From Bacillota bacterium (lineage in GTDB: Bacteria > Bacillota > Clostridia > Acetivibrionales > DTU013): a stretch of 5,787 nt of DNA. The stretch's first letter is position 1. Each line of letters starts with the position of its first letter. The notes beneath the pieces were generated by a model. It was not told where the DNA came from, ran no database searches, and saw nothing but the letters and a program-made list of their open reading frames with translations. The translations under genes and the position numbers were made by a program. The DNA lies in assembly GCA_023435805.1 (NCBI GenBank), contig JAEZMC010000101.1, forward strand, positions 1-5,787. The letters are read 5' to 3'. Shown one piece after another: positions 1 through 5,787 of this stretch.

Positions 1-28
1 AAAAACCGGCTCTTGCGCCGGTTTTTTT
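1..28. terminator. Bidirectional Rho-independent terminator
   Basis: A perfect 10-bp inverted repeat (five A plus CCGGC at 1-10, pairing with GCCGG plus five T at 17-26) encloses a 6-base loop. The GC core is followed by a run of seven T (22-28) on the plus strand and by at least five T on the minus strand, where the run may continue beyond the left edge. It begins three bases after the TAA stop of the membrane-protein gene at 32-748, so it should end that minus-strand transcript. The T-runs on both sides mean it could also stop a convergent plus-strand transcript from the left, but no such gene is visible here. Confidence 0.9.
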
Positions 29-31
29 ATA

Positions 32-748
32 TTACTGAGGCGTATTGCCATCTTTGTTTCGGGAGAGGCTGTGAATTTTGTCAATAATTTTATCCTTCAG
101 AAGCAGTCCGACAACGAATAAAATCAACGCCGCCACCGAAAGCACAATAACCAGGACGTAATTGCCCTTCTGCGTGTTATGCCCGATGTAAGATGAAGCT
201 AGCAGCGCGGGCAGTCTGCCGATAAGGATGATGATGAAAAATTTCAAGGGCTTGACCGGGGTGATACCGGCTATATAAGTCAGTATATCCTTGGGAATTC
301 CCGGTATGAGAAACAGAATGAACATGGCGACTTCAGACTTTTCACTGTTGATCATAAAGTTGAACCGATCCAGCTGCGTTTGAGACACCAGCAGCTTTAC
401 CAGCGGATAGCCCAGCAGACGAGCTACGGAAAACACCAGTATCGAGCCGATGAAAATGCCGGTCAACGAATAGAGCGTACCCAACCACGTACCATACAAA
501 TAACCGCCCGCTATCTGGACAAATTCGCCCGGTATGGCCGCCACCACCACCTGCAGCACCTGCATGCCGATAAATACCAGCGTACCCTTCCAGCCGAAGG
601 AATTCAACAGTTCACTCATTTTTTCCGGTTCTCTGGCCATGCCGGTAAGCGCGGGTCCGTACCGCAAGGCCAAATATACCAGCAATCCCAGAAATAGCGC
701 GATTAATATGAAATAAAGCGCCAGCTTTTGTTTCCTTATTCTTTCCAC
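32..748 (-). CDS. VTT-domain (TVP38/TMEM64, DedA-like) membrane protein
   Basis: A 238-residue integral membrane protein of the VTT/SNARE-associated superfamily. Members are thought to act as lipid scramblases or transporters in the membrane; the substrate of this one is unknown. A basic N-terminus leads into a first helix (about 9-28). The VTT core follows: a re-entrant-like segment with Pro-Gly-Glu (73-75) and a Gly-Gly-Tyr turn (81-83), a helix (about 92-113), a second re-entrant segment with IPGIPKD (148-154), and helices at about 167-187 and 197-217. The tail is short, polar and charged. The IPGIPKD form fits the TVP38 branch rather than classical DedA, which carries an arginine-containing motif there. 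The start is GTG (746-748), because the upstream frame soon reaches a stop (773-775) and a GGGAAGG site lies 5 bases before it. It follows the topoisomerase gene by 82 bases with no terminator between, so co-transcription is plausible. No functional link to the neighbours is evident. Confidence 0.9.
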   Translation of the reverse strand: MERIRKQKLALYFILIALFLGLLVYLALRYGPALTGMAREPEKMSELLNSFGWKGTLVFIGMQVLQVVVAAIPGEFVQIAGGYLYGTWLGTLYSLTGIFIGSILVFSVARLLGYPLVKLLVSQTQLDRFNFMINSEKSEVAMFILFLIPGIPKDILTYIAGITPVKPLKFFIIILIGRLPALLASSYIGHNTQKGNYVLVIVLSVAALILFVVGLLLKDKIIDKIHSLSRNKDGNTPQ

Positions 749-753
749 ATGAA

Positions 754-760
754 CCTTCCC
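754..760 (-). promoter_or_regulatory. Ribosome binding site setting a GTG start for the VTT protein
   Basis: The minus strand reads GGGAAGG here, five bases upstream of the GTG at 746-748. An ATG (748-750) overlaps the GTG by one base in another frame and opens only M-W-K-E before a TAA. Only the GTG continues into the membrane protein, so this site supports GTG as the true start. Confidence 0.65.
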
Positions 761-830
761 ATTCCCTTTGACTTACCGATCATGTAATATAGTACGCATC
801 TCATGAATTTTTGTCTTTTCGGAAGCCTCG

Positions 831-3020
831 TTATTCGTCAAAATCAATGACAAGCTGCTTGTTTTCGGCGTCTTCCTCTCTGAAATAGTAGCCCACGGCA
901 GGGATGGAACGCGTCCTGTAATAATCCGGGTTTTTAATGCCGGATTCTTCTATTGTCCTGACCGAACACATAAAGCTGCCTTTTTTCTCCTTGAGCACCT
1001 GTACGCCTTGTGAATCACGGGAGGATTTCGGATTGATATTTGCGGTATCAAATATGAGCACCTTGTTAATGCTGCTGTATGCCACCAATTCGGTATCGGC
1101 TTCCAGATAGCGGATGTCCGCCAGCGGAGAAAGGCCGGAATAGGCATTGGCGAGCTTTTTCCTGTTTGTCTTGGTTGCATAGCTTTCCATCTCGATCTTG
1201 GCGCATTTCCCATTTTCAAAAGAGAACAGCATCCAGCCCGCGTAATTGTCCGTCGCAGCCATATAGATAATTTTCTCATCCGCATCCAGCTGCAGCAGGT
1301 TCGTCAGATATTCGCCCAGCGCGCTGGCCTTGCAGTCATTGATATCATATACCCGCAGCTTGTAAACCGTCTGGCGGTTGGAAAACAGTAATAGCTCGGC
1401 CTTGTTGCGGGTTTCGATTTCCTGCCGTATGGTGTCGTCATCCTTCAGCTTGTGCTCAGGATTTGCCCTTAGTGAAACAAGCGGTATCTTTTTCAGATAA
1501 TTCTGTTCCGTCAGGAAAAGCTTGAGATTGTAATCCTCAATCAGGTGCTCCTCAGTTATTTCTTCAACATGCTCTCCCGGCATGATTTCCGTTTTCCTGG
1601 GCTGTCCGTATTTCTTTGAAACCTCCTGGAGCTGTTTGACGATGATCTTTTTGACCTTGCGTTCATCTCCGTATATATCCTTCAGGTCGGCAATTTCCTT
1701 CTGAAGCGTATCGACCTCTCCCACCTTGTCCAGAATATATTCACGGTTCAGGTTCCTGAGCTTGATTTCAGCGATAAAATCAGCCTGAATACGGTCGATG
1801 TCGAAACCATCCATCAGGTTCGGCACAACCTGCGCGTCGCTCTCGGTACCTCTGATGATTGCAATGGCCTTGTCGATGTCCAGTAGTATCTTCCTCAGGC
1901 CCAGCAGCAGGTGCAGCTTTTCTTCCTTCCTGCCAATGTCGAACAGTATCTGTCTTTTAATACAGCCGATCCTGAAGGCCAGCCATTCCTTCAGTATGGT
2001 ACGGATGCCCATTACTCTGGGGCTGCTGTCTACAAGAATGTTAAAATTGCAGTTGAAGACGTCCTGCAGAGAGGTCAGCTTGAACAGCTTGTTCATCATG
2101 GCATCGGGGTCTGCGCTCTTTTTGATGTCCAGCGTAATTTTCAGGCCCTCCAGGTCGGTTTCATCCCTTACATCGACAATGTCCTTGATTTTTCCGCTTT
2201 TAACCAGCTCTATAATTGAATCGATAATAGCTTCAGATGTTGTCGTATATGGGATTTCAACAATTTCGATACAGCTGTTGCCCTTATCGTAGCGATATTT
2301 CGCGCGGACCTTGAAGCTGCCCCTTCCGGTTTCGAAAATTTCTCGTATTTCCCATTCGTTATAAATAAGGCGTCCACCTGTTGAAAAATCGGGCGCCTTG
2401 ATATACTGGAGCAAATCGGCGTTTTCATCAGAAATGAAGGCAGCCGTCGCGTCGCATATTTCTTTAAGATTGAAGCTGCACAGATTACTGGCCATGCCTA
2501 CCGCTATGCCCTGGTTGGCATTGACCAAAACGCTCGGAAAGGATGCCGGCAGCAACGTGGGTTCCTTCAAGGTGCCATCATAGTTGTCCATGAAATCCAC
2601 CGTATTCTTGTCCAGATCGCGGAACAGCTCCTCACAGAGCTTCTCCAGCTTGACCTCCGTATACCGGGCTGCCGCATACTTCATATCCCTCGAATACTGC
2701 CTGCCCATGTTGCCCTTGGAATCGATATAGGCGTGAAGCAAAGCTCCGTTGCCCCGGGTCAGCCGGACCAATGTTTCATAGATCGCTCCATCCCCATGGG
2801 GATTCAGCTTCATGGTCTGCCCGACTACATTGGCGGATTTGGTCCGGTTTCCTGTCAGAAGCCCCATTTTGTACATCGTGTATAAAAGCTTCCTGTGTGA
2901 GGGCTTAAACCCGTCAATTTCCGGGATGGCCCTTGAAACAATGACACTCATTGCATAGGGCATATAGTTCTGTTCCAATGTATCAACAATTTTCTGCGTA
3001 ATCAGATTGTTTTCTGCCAT
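831..3020 (-). CDS. Type IIA DNA topoisomerase subunit A (ParC/GyrA family)
   Basis: A 729-residue DNA breakage-reunion subunit of a type IIA topoisomerase, which with an ATPase B subunit passes one duplex through another. The N-terminal winged-helix part has GFKPSHRK (37-44), the quinolone-pocket helix around NPHGDGAIYE (73-82), and Arg119-Tyr120 in AARYTE; Tyr120 is the expected DNA-linking tyrosine. The tower follows with GIAVGMASN (171-179) and RDETDLEG (285-292), then a long charged coiled-coil arm (about 355-480). The C-terminal region (about 540-729) is a short, divergent beta-pinwheel with no GyrA box (QRRGGKG type), so relaxation or decatenation is likelier than gyrase-like supercoiling. 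The sequence resembles the topoisomerase IV A subunits of Oscillospiraceae-like Clostridia, from memory of the family. The ATG start has GGAAAGG at 3028-3034, seven bases upstream. Pocket oddities are Gly78 and Glu82 where E. coli GyrA has Ser83 and Asp87, and Asn73 where it has His78. No B-subunit gene adjoins. I leave the symbol blank because the parC/gyrA naming of this clade is inconsistent. Confidence 0.95.
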   Translation of the reverse strand: MAENNLITQKIVDTLEQNYMPYAMSVIVSRAIPEIDGFKPSHRKLLYTMYKMGLLTGNRTKSANVVGQTMKLNPHGDGAIYETLVRLTRGNGALLHAYIDSKGNMGRQYSRDMKYAAARYTEVKLEKLCEELFRDLDKNTVDFMDNYDGTLKEPTLLPASFPSVLVNANQGIAVGMASNLCSFNLKEICDATAAFISDENADLLQYIKAPDFSTGGRLIYNEWEIREIFETGRGSFKVRAKYRYDKGNSCIEIVEIPYTTTSEAIIDSIIELVKSGKIKDIVDVRDETDLEGLKITLDIKKSADPDAMMNKLFKLTSLQDVFNCNFNILVDSSPRVMGIRTILKEWLAFRIGCIKRQILFDIGRKEEKLHLLLGLRKILLDIDKAIAIIRGTESDAQVVPNLMDGFDIDRIQADFIAEIKLRNLNREYILDKVGEVDTLQKEIADLKDIYGDERKVKKIIVKQLQEVSKKYGQPRKTEIMPGEHVEEITEEHLIEDYNLKLFLTEQNYLKKIPLVSLRANPEHKLKDDDTIRQEIETRNKAELLLFSNRQTVYKLRVYDINDCKASALGEYLTNLLQLDADEKIIYMAATDNYAGWMLFSFENGKCAKIEMESYATKTNRKKLANAYSGLSPLADIRYLEADTELVAYSSINKVLIFDTANINPKSSRDSQGVQVLKEKKGSFMCSVRTIEESGIKNPDYYRTRSIPAVGYYFREEDAENKQLVIDFDE

Positions 3021-3063
3021 TATAATACCTTTCCATTCATCTCATTTAAACAGTTACCTTAAG

Positions 3064-3090
3064 TTTGTATTAAATTGCAATACGTGTCAA
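3064..3090 (-). promoter_or_regulatory. Candidate sigma-A promoter for the topoisomerase gene
   Basis: On the minus strand a perfect TTGACA -35 hexamer (3085-3090) is followed after 15 bases by TACAAA (3064-3069), four of six matches to TATAAT. The spacer is shorter than the usual 17, and the hexamer at 17-base spacing (CAAACT) is poorer. The site lies 44 bases or more upstream of the topoisomerase ATG, in the only sizeable gap between it and rbsD. The -35 is convincing and the -10 is weak, so the assignment is tentative. Confidence 0.4.
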
Positions 3091-3116
3091 TCCTTTTTCG
3101 CGAATTCAAATTTAAT
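3069..3116. repeat. Interrupted inverted repeat flanking the promoter candidate
   Basis: ATTAAATT at 3069-3076 and AATTTAAT at 3109-3116 are exact reverse complements, separated by 32 bases that include the TTGACA element (3085-3090). The arms are 40 bp apart centre to centre, close to four helical turns. They could form a paired operator, but they are pure A/T in an AT-rich gap and may be chance. Confidence 0.3.
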
Positions 3117-3158
3117 GAGCAGTCCGGTATTTTACTACTGTTCGGATTATTTTATCAT

Positions 3159-3569
3159 TTATTCTTCTGTACAGGAGAAGGCAATCCCGGATTGCAGGAT
3201 GATATTGGCATACGGCATGCATTCTCCCGTTCTTACGACAGCCTTGCAGCTCTTTGTGATTTCTTTGAATTCCGAATGAGATACAAAATTGATCTTTACG
3301 GAATTGAATTTTTGAGCCATTTCTTTATATAATTCCGGATTTTGCGTAATCATTTCGGAAGCAATCGTTACCTCTTCCACCTCTAGCTCGTATAAAATAG
3401 CTTCAAGAACATCCAGAAAGGATGGCAACCCCCGTTTTACTGCCAAATCGATTTTTTGAGATGAATCGGGTACCGGCAGCCCTGCATCACCGACTGCAAT
3501 CCTGTCTGTGTGTCCCATCGCTGCGATCACAGCGGACAGTTCCGAATTCAATAACTTTGTTTTTTTCAT
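3159..3569 (-). CDS. rbsD: D-ribose pyranase RbsD
   Basis: A 136-residue cytoplasmic sugar mutarotase. It interconverts beta-pyranose and beta-furanose forms of D-ribose, supplying the form used by ribokinase after import. The length matches the family (about 131-139) and the sequence aligns with RbsD from end to end: MKKTKLLNSELS at the N-terminus, GHTD with the expected catalytic His20, Asp28 in GDAGLP, His98, and the C-terminal RTGECMPYANIIL block carrying Tyr120 and Asn122. The paralogous fucose mutarotase FucU has a different GHGD/DANFP-type signature, so RbsD is the better call. The ATG start has AGGG seven bases upstream (3577-3580). It lies 84 bases downstream of the sugar ABC ATPase gene on the same strand with no convincing terminator between, so it is probably the last gene of the ribose operon seen here. 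In E. coli rbsD comes first in the operon, so the order differs. Confidence 0.95.
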   Translation of the reverse strand: MKKTKLLNSELSAVIAAMGHTDRIAVGDAGLPVPDSSQKIDLAVKRGLPSFLDVLEAILYELEVEEVTIASEMITQNPELYKEMAQKFNSVKINFVSHSEFKEITKSCKAVVRTGECMPYANIILQSGIAFSCTEE

Positions 3570-3653
3570 CTGTTATCCCTACGTTCTTTTCTATATTGTG
3601 TCTTCATCTGCCATGGTAAAATAAATATGGCGTTTTCAACATGCTGCTATTTC

Positions 3654-5144
3654 TCAGACAACTGCCGCAGCATACCTCATTACTTTTTCCTCTGTGGCCT
3701 CCTCACGCAGCAATTGTCCGGTAAGGCGCCCCTCATGCATAACAAGAATCCGGTCGCTCAATGACAGCAGCTCCGGTAATTCAGAGGAGACTACGATGAT
3801 CCCTATCCCTTCTTTGGCAATATCACGCAATATCGCATAAACTTCAGCTTTAGCTCCGACATCAATACCCCGTGTCGGTTCATCGCACAAAAGGATTCTA
3901 GGTGAATTGCTGATCCATCGCGAAATAATTACTTTTTGCTGATTTCCGCCTGATAGCGTTAATATCGGTAAATTGACGTTATTGGCCTTAATTTTGTACT
4001 TCTGAACCATTTCGGACATTTTGCTTCCGGCCAGTTTGTTATCTATAAGAAGGCCTTTCACCAAATCTTTAATAATAACTATTTGAGCATTCTGCTTGAT
4101 TGACATTTCTTCAATCAGGGCGTCATCCCTTCTGTTTTCCGGGATCAGGCCGATGCCGTGCAGTATTGCGTCAGCCGGCGAATGGATGGATACCTTGCTG
4201 CCATTGATGAAGACTTCTCCCGAATCAGGTTTATTGAATCCGAACAATGACATCAGTACTTCGGATCGCCCCGCTCCGACAAATCCGCCCAGACCGAGGA
4301 TTTCGCCTTTCTTCAGTTCAAAACTGATATCTTCGAATTCACCTTTTCTGGTAAGATTCTTCACCTGCAGCAGCACTTCATCCGTTGCATAGCTCGTTAC
4401 CGCATCATCAGTGGAAAGCTGTCTGCCGACCATCAAACCAACCAGTTCATCAATGGTTACATCCGAAACCTTTACTGTGGTAATAAACTCACCGTCACGC
4501 AGAACCGTAATGGTATCGCCTATTTCCATAATTTCTTCCAAACGGTGGCTGATGTAAATAATCGTTGTCTCATTTTCAATTTTGAGTTTTTTTATGATAT
4601 CGAAAACAACATTTCTTTGATCATTGGTCAGCGCCGCCGTCGGCTCATCCAGTATCAGGATTTTTGGTTCAAAGTAAACGGCCTTCGCAATTTGTACAAT
4701 GGACTGCTCTGCGATACTCAGATTTCCAACCAGCTCGGACGGTTTATGATTCAGGTTGAATTTCTTTAACAGGCCGGCGGTTTCTTCTTCCATAAATTTT
4801 TCATTCAGGAAAATGCCTTTCACGCTTTTGGAAGATCCCATGAATATATTGTGAGCAATACTCATATTCAGGCACAGCGGAACTTCCTGGTGTACAACTG
4901 TAAATCCGTGCTTTTCAGATTGAGATATGCTGTTTATTTTTACTTCTTCACCGTTAATCCGGATAATCCCTTCCGTAGGCTGAATAACGCCTGCACACAA
5001 ATTCATCAAAGTCGATTTTCCGGCGCCGTTTTCACCGCAAAGACAATGAACCTCACCCTTTTTAATTTTGAAACAGACGTTTGATAAAGCTGTTGTTCCA
5101 CCGAATTTTTTCGATATATTTTCAAAGCAAATAATTGAATCCAA
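3654..5144 (-). CDS. rbsA: Ribose-type sugar ABC transporter ATPase (RbsA family)
   Basis: A 496-residue cytoplasmic protein with two fused ATP-binding domains, the standard layout and length of RbsA/MglA-type ATPases that power CUT2 monosaccharide importers. Domain 1 has Walker A GENGAGKST (37-45), Q-loop Gln86, signature NLSIAEQ (141-147), Walker B ILILDEP (162-168) and switch His200. Domain 2 has the family's altered Walker A GFVGAGRSE (287-295, Arg293 in place of the usual Lys), an intact LSGGNQQ signature (397-403), Walker B ILLCDEP (417-423) and Ser-Ser (453-454) where the switch His would be. One ATP site is therefore expected to be degenerate, as is normal in this family. The start is TTG (5142-5144), supported by AAGGAGG eight bases upstream. 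The gene starts 19 bases after the permease stop, a clear operon arrangement. The adjacent rbsD makes ribose the likely substrate, but this ATPase family alone does not distinguish ribose from galactose, xylose or similar sugars. Confidence 0.93.
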   Translation of the reverse strand: MDSIICFENISKKFGGTTALSNVCFKIKKGEVHCLCGENGAGKSTLMNLCAGVIQPTEGIIRINGEEVKINSISQSEKHGFTVVHQEVPLCLNMSIAHNIFMGSSKSVKGIFLNEKFMEEETAGLLKKFNLNHKPSELVGNLSIAEQSIVQIAKAVYFEPKILILDEPTAALTNDQRNVVFDIIKKLKIENETTIIYISHRLEEIMEIGDTITVLRDGEFITTVKVSDVTIDELVGLMVGRQLSTDDAVTSYATDEVLLQVKNLTRKGEFEDISFELKKGEILGLGGFVGAGRSEVLMSLFGFNKPDSGEVFINGSKVSIHSPADAILHGIGLIPENRRDDALIEEMSIKQNAQIVIIKDLVKGLLIDNKLAGSKMSEMVQKYKIKANNVNLPILTLSGGNQQKVIISRWISNSPRILLCDEPTRGIDVGAKAEVYAILRDIAKEGIGIIVVSSELPELLSLSDRILVMHEGRLTGQLLREEATEEKVMRYAAAVV

Positions 5145-5152
5145 TCTCCCTA

Positions 5153-5159
5153 CCTCCTT
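5153..5159 (-). promoter_or_regulatory. Strong ribosome binding site setting a TTG start for rbsA
   Basis: The minus strand reads AAGGAGG, nearly the full anti-16S complement, with an 8-base spacer to the TTG at 5142-5144. It lies wholly inside the 19-base gap after the permease stop codon. This placement fixes the ATPase start at the TTG and gives the full N-terminus (MDSIICFENISKKFGG) expected for the family. Confidence 0.85.
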
Positions 5160-5163
5160 GCAG

Positions 5164-5787
5164 TTATCTCACGCTGTTTCTGGATGTAATCCAGGTATCC
5201 ATCAATACCGCGGCAATAATGATAATGCCGATGAATCCGGATTGCCAAAACGCCGGAACACTAAGAAGCACCATTCCGTTTTTTACAACCGCCATAATCG
5301 CAGCGCCAAGAAAAGTTCCGAAGATTGTGCCTCTGCCGCCGCTCATGCTGGTTCCGCCTAAAATTACCGCTGCAATAACATCCATTTCCCGGCCTGCGCC
5401 AGCTGTTGTAGGAACTGATTTCAGATAGGCGATACTGATCATCCCGGCAAAAGCTGCCAGAACACCCATAGCAACAAAGCTGATAATCTTCATGCGGTCG
5501 GTATTGATACCGGCCAATTTGGCTGCCCTTTTGTTGCCCCCGGTTGCGTAGATATCAAAACCCAATTTGGTTTTTTTCATGACGATATAGGTAATGACAA
5601 ACAGAGCAATCATGATGATAATCTGAACAGGTATCGGGCCAACATTTCCCCCAATGCCGAAAACCCAGCTGGCCTGTGACTCGTCGGAAAACGCTCCGAT
5701 ACTTCTGCCTCCGGATATGGCATATGCAACACTTCTGAAAATCTGCATTGTTCCCAATGTCACTATAAAGGCAGGCATTCTGGCTTT
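5164..5787 (-). CDS. rbsC: Ribose-type sugar ABC transporter permease (RbsC family), N-terminus outside window
   Basis: The C-terminal 207 residues of a membrane permease of the CUT2 family, which forms the translocation channel with the RbsA-type ATPase. The frame stays open to the right edge. The first Met in the window (codon at 5776-5778) is internal: the preceding residues K-A-R and the following PAFIVTLGTM match the middle of the family, whose members are about 320 residues. Visible marks are the PAFIVTLGTM helix, a hydrophobic helix at about in-window residues 54-69, the cytoplasmic loop YATGGNKRAAKLAGI (about 80-94), a helix at about 100-120, PTTAGAGREMD (about 126-136) and the conserved AVILGGTSMSGGRGT stretch (about 140-154) with its GGT/GG turns, then two terminal hydrophobic segments. 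Stop TAA at 5164-5166 is followed after 19 bases by rbsA. Substrate assignment to ribose rests on the downstream rbsD. Confidence 0.92.
   Translation of the reverse strand, partial: KARMPAFIVTLGTMQIFRSVAYAISGGRSIGAFSDESQASWVFGIGGNVGPIPVQIIIMIALFVITYIVMKKTKLGFDIYATGGNKRAAKLAGINTDRMKIISFVAMGVLAAFAGMISIAYLKSVPTTAGAGREMDVIAAVILGGTSMSGGRGTIFGTFLGAAIMAVVKNGMVLLSVPAFWQSGFIGIIIIAAVLMDTWITSRNSVR

Noticed and set aside
380..716. Plus-strand open frames of 105 and 60 codons opposite the VTT gene
   Set aside because: Their products are His/Gln/Arg- or Ser/Thr-rich, typical of reverse-complemented hydrophobic codons, and they show no domain.
785..800. TATATT on the minus strand as a -10 element for the VTT gene
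   Set aside because: No acceptable -35 hexamer lies 16-18 bases upstream; co-transcription with the topoisomerase gene explains the context as well.
1798..2292. Open frame of 164 codons on the plus strand
   Set aside because: It is antisense to the well-supported topoisomerase gene, has a composition-driven Ser/Leu-rich product with no recognisable domain, and sits where the real gene is intact. The other plus-strand frames are likewise shadows.
3610..3631. Short inverted repeat GCCAT/ATGGC between rbsA and rbsD
   Set aside because: It has only five pairs with a 12-base AT-rich loop and no T-run on the minus strand, so it is not a credible terminator and too weak to call a regulatory stem.
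3631..3638. TGAAAACG on the minus strand, resembling half of a CcpA cre site
   Set aside because: The second half has three mismatches to the cre consensus and the site lies downstream of rbsA rather than at an operon promoter.
3654..5144. Missing Walker A lysine and switch histidine in the second ATPase domain, as a sign of decay
   Set aside because: A GAGRSE-type Walker A and a Ser-Ser in place of the His are normal for the second domain of RbsA/MglA-family ATPases, and the frame is intact throughout.
5164..5778. Met at 5776-5778 as the true start of the permease
   Set aside because: The frame continues upstream to the window edge with K-A-R, the homology begins in mid-protein and no ribosome binding site is visible before it, so the gene is cut by the window rather than short.

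Overview
The window looks like chromosomal DNA of a Clostridia-type Bacillota. The evidence is moderate GC, strong AGGAGG-like ribosome binding sites, free use of TTG and GTG starts, and a type IIA topoisomerase A subunit of the divergent kind I associate with Oscillospiraceae/Ruminococcaceae-like anaerobes. The lineage is inferred from protein character, not from a search. All five genes are on the minus strand, so transcription runs from right to left. There is no gene-free stretch above 300 bases.

Right half (about 3159-5787): part of a ribose ABC uptake locus. In transcription order it holds a permease (rbsC-like, N-terminus beyond the right edge), the double-domain ATPase (rbsA-like, 19 bases downstream, TTG start with a near-perfect Shine-Dalgarno) and D-ribose pyranase (rbsD, 84 bases further). 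ATPase and permease would import the pentose. RbsD would interconvert pyranose forms so that a ribokinase, not seen here, receives its substrate. The binding protein, kinase and regulator are not in the window and probably lie to the right.

Left half (1-3020): a 729-residue topoisomerase A subunit (ParC/GyrA family) with catalytic Tyr120, an unusual quinolone-pocket sequence (Gly78, Glu82) and no GyrA box. It is followed by a VTT/DedA-like (TVP38/TMEM64) membrane protein. The partner B subunit, usually adjacent, is not next to it; rbsD occupies the upstream position. A perfect -35-like hexamer between rbsD and the topoisomerase gene suggests a separate promoter, but no terminator follows rbsD, so read-through from the ribose operon is possible. 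A strong 10-bp bidirectional hairpin terminator ends the block three bases after the membrane-protein stop codon.

I found no undescribed system. The points worth a second look are the topoisomerase active-site and quinolone-pocket substitutions, its separation from a B subunit, a GTG start overlapped by an out-of-frame ATG mini-ORF, and an inverted repeat around the topoisomerase promoter candidate.
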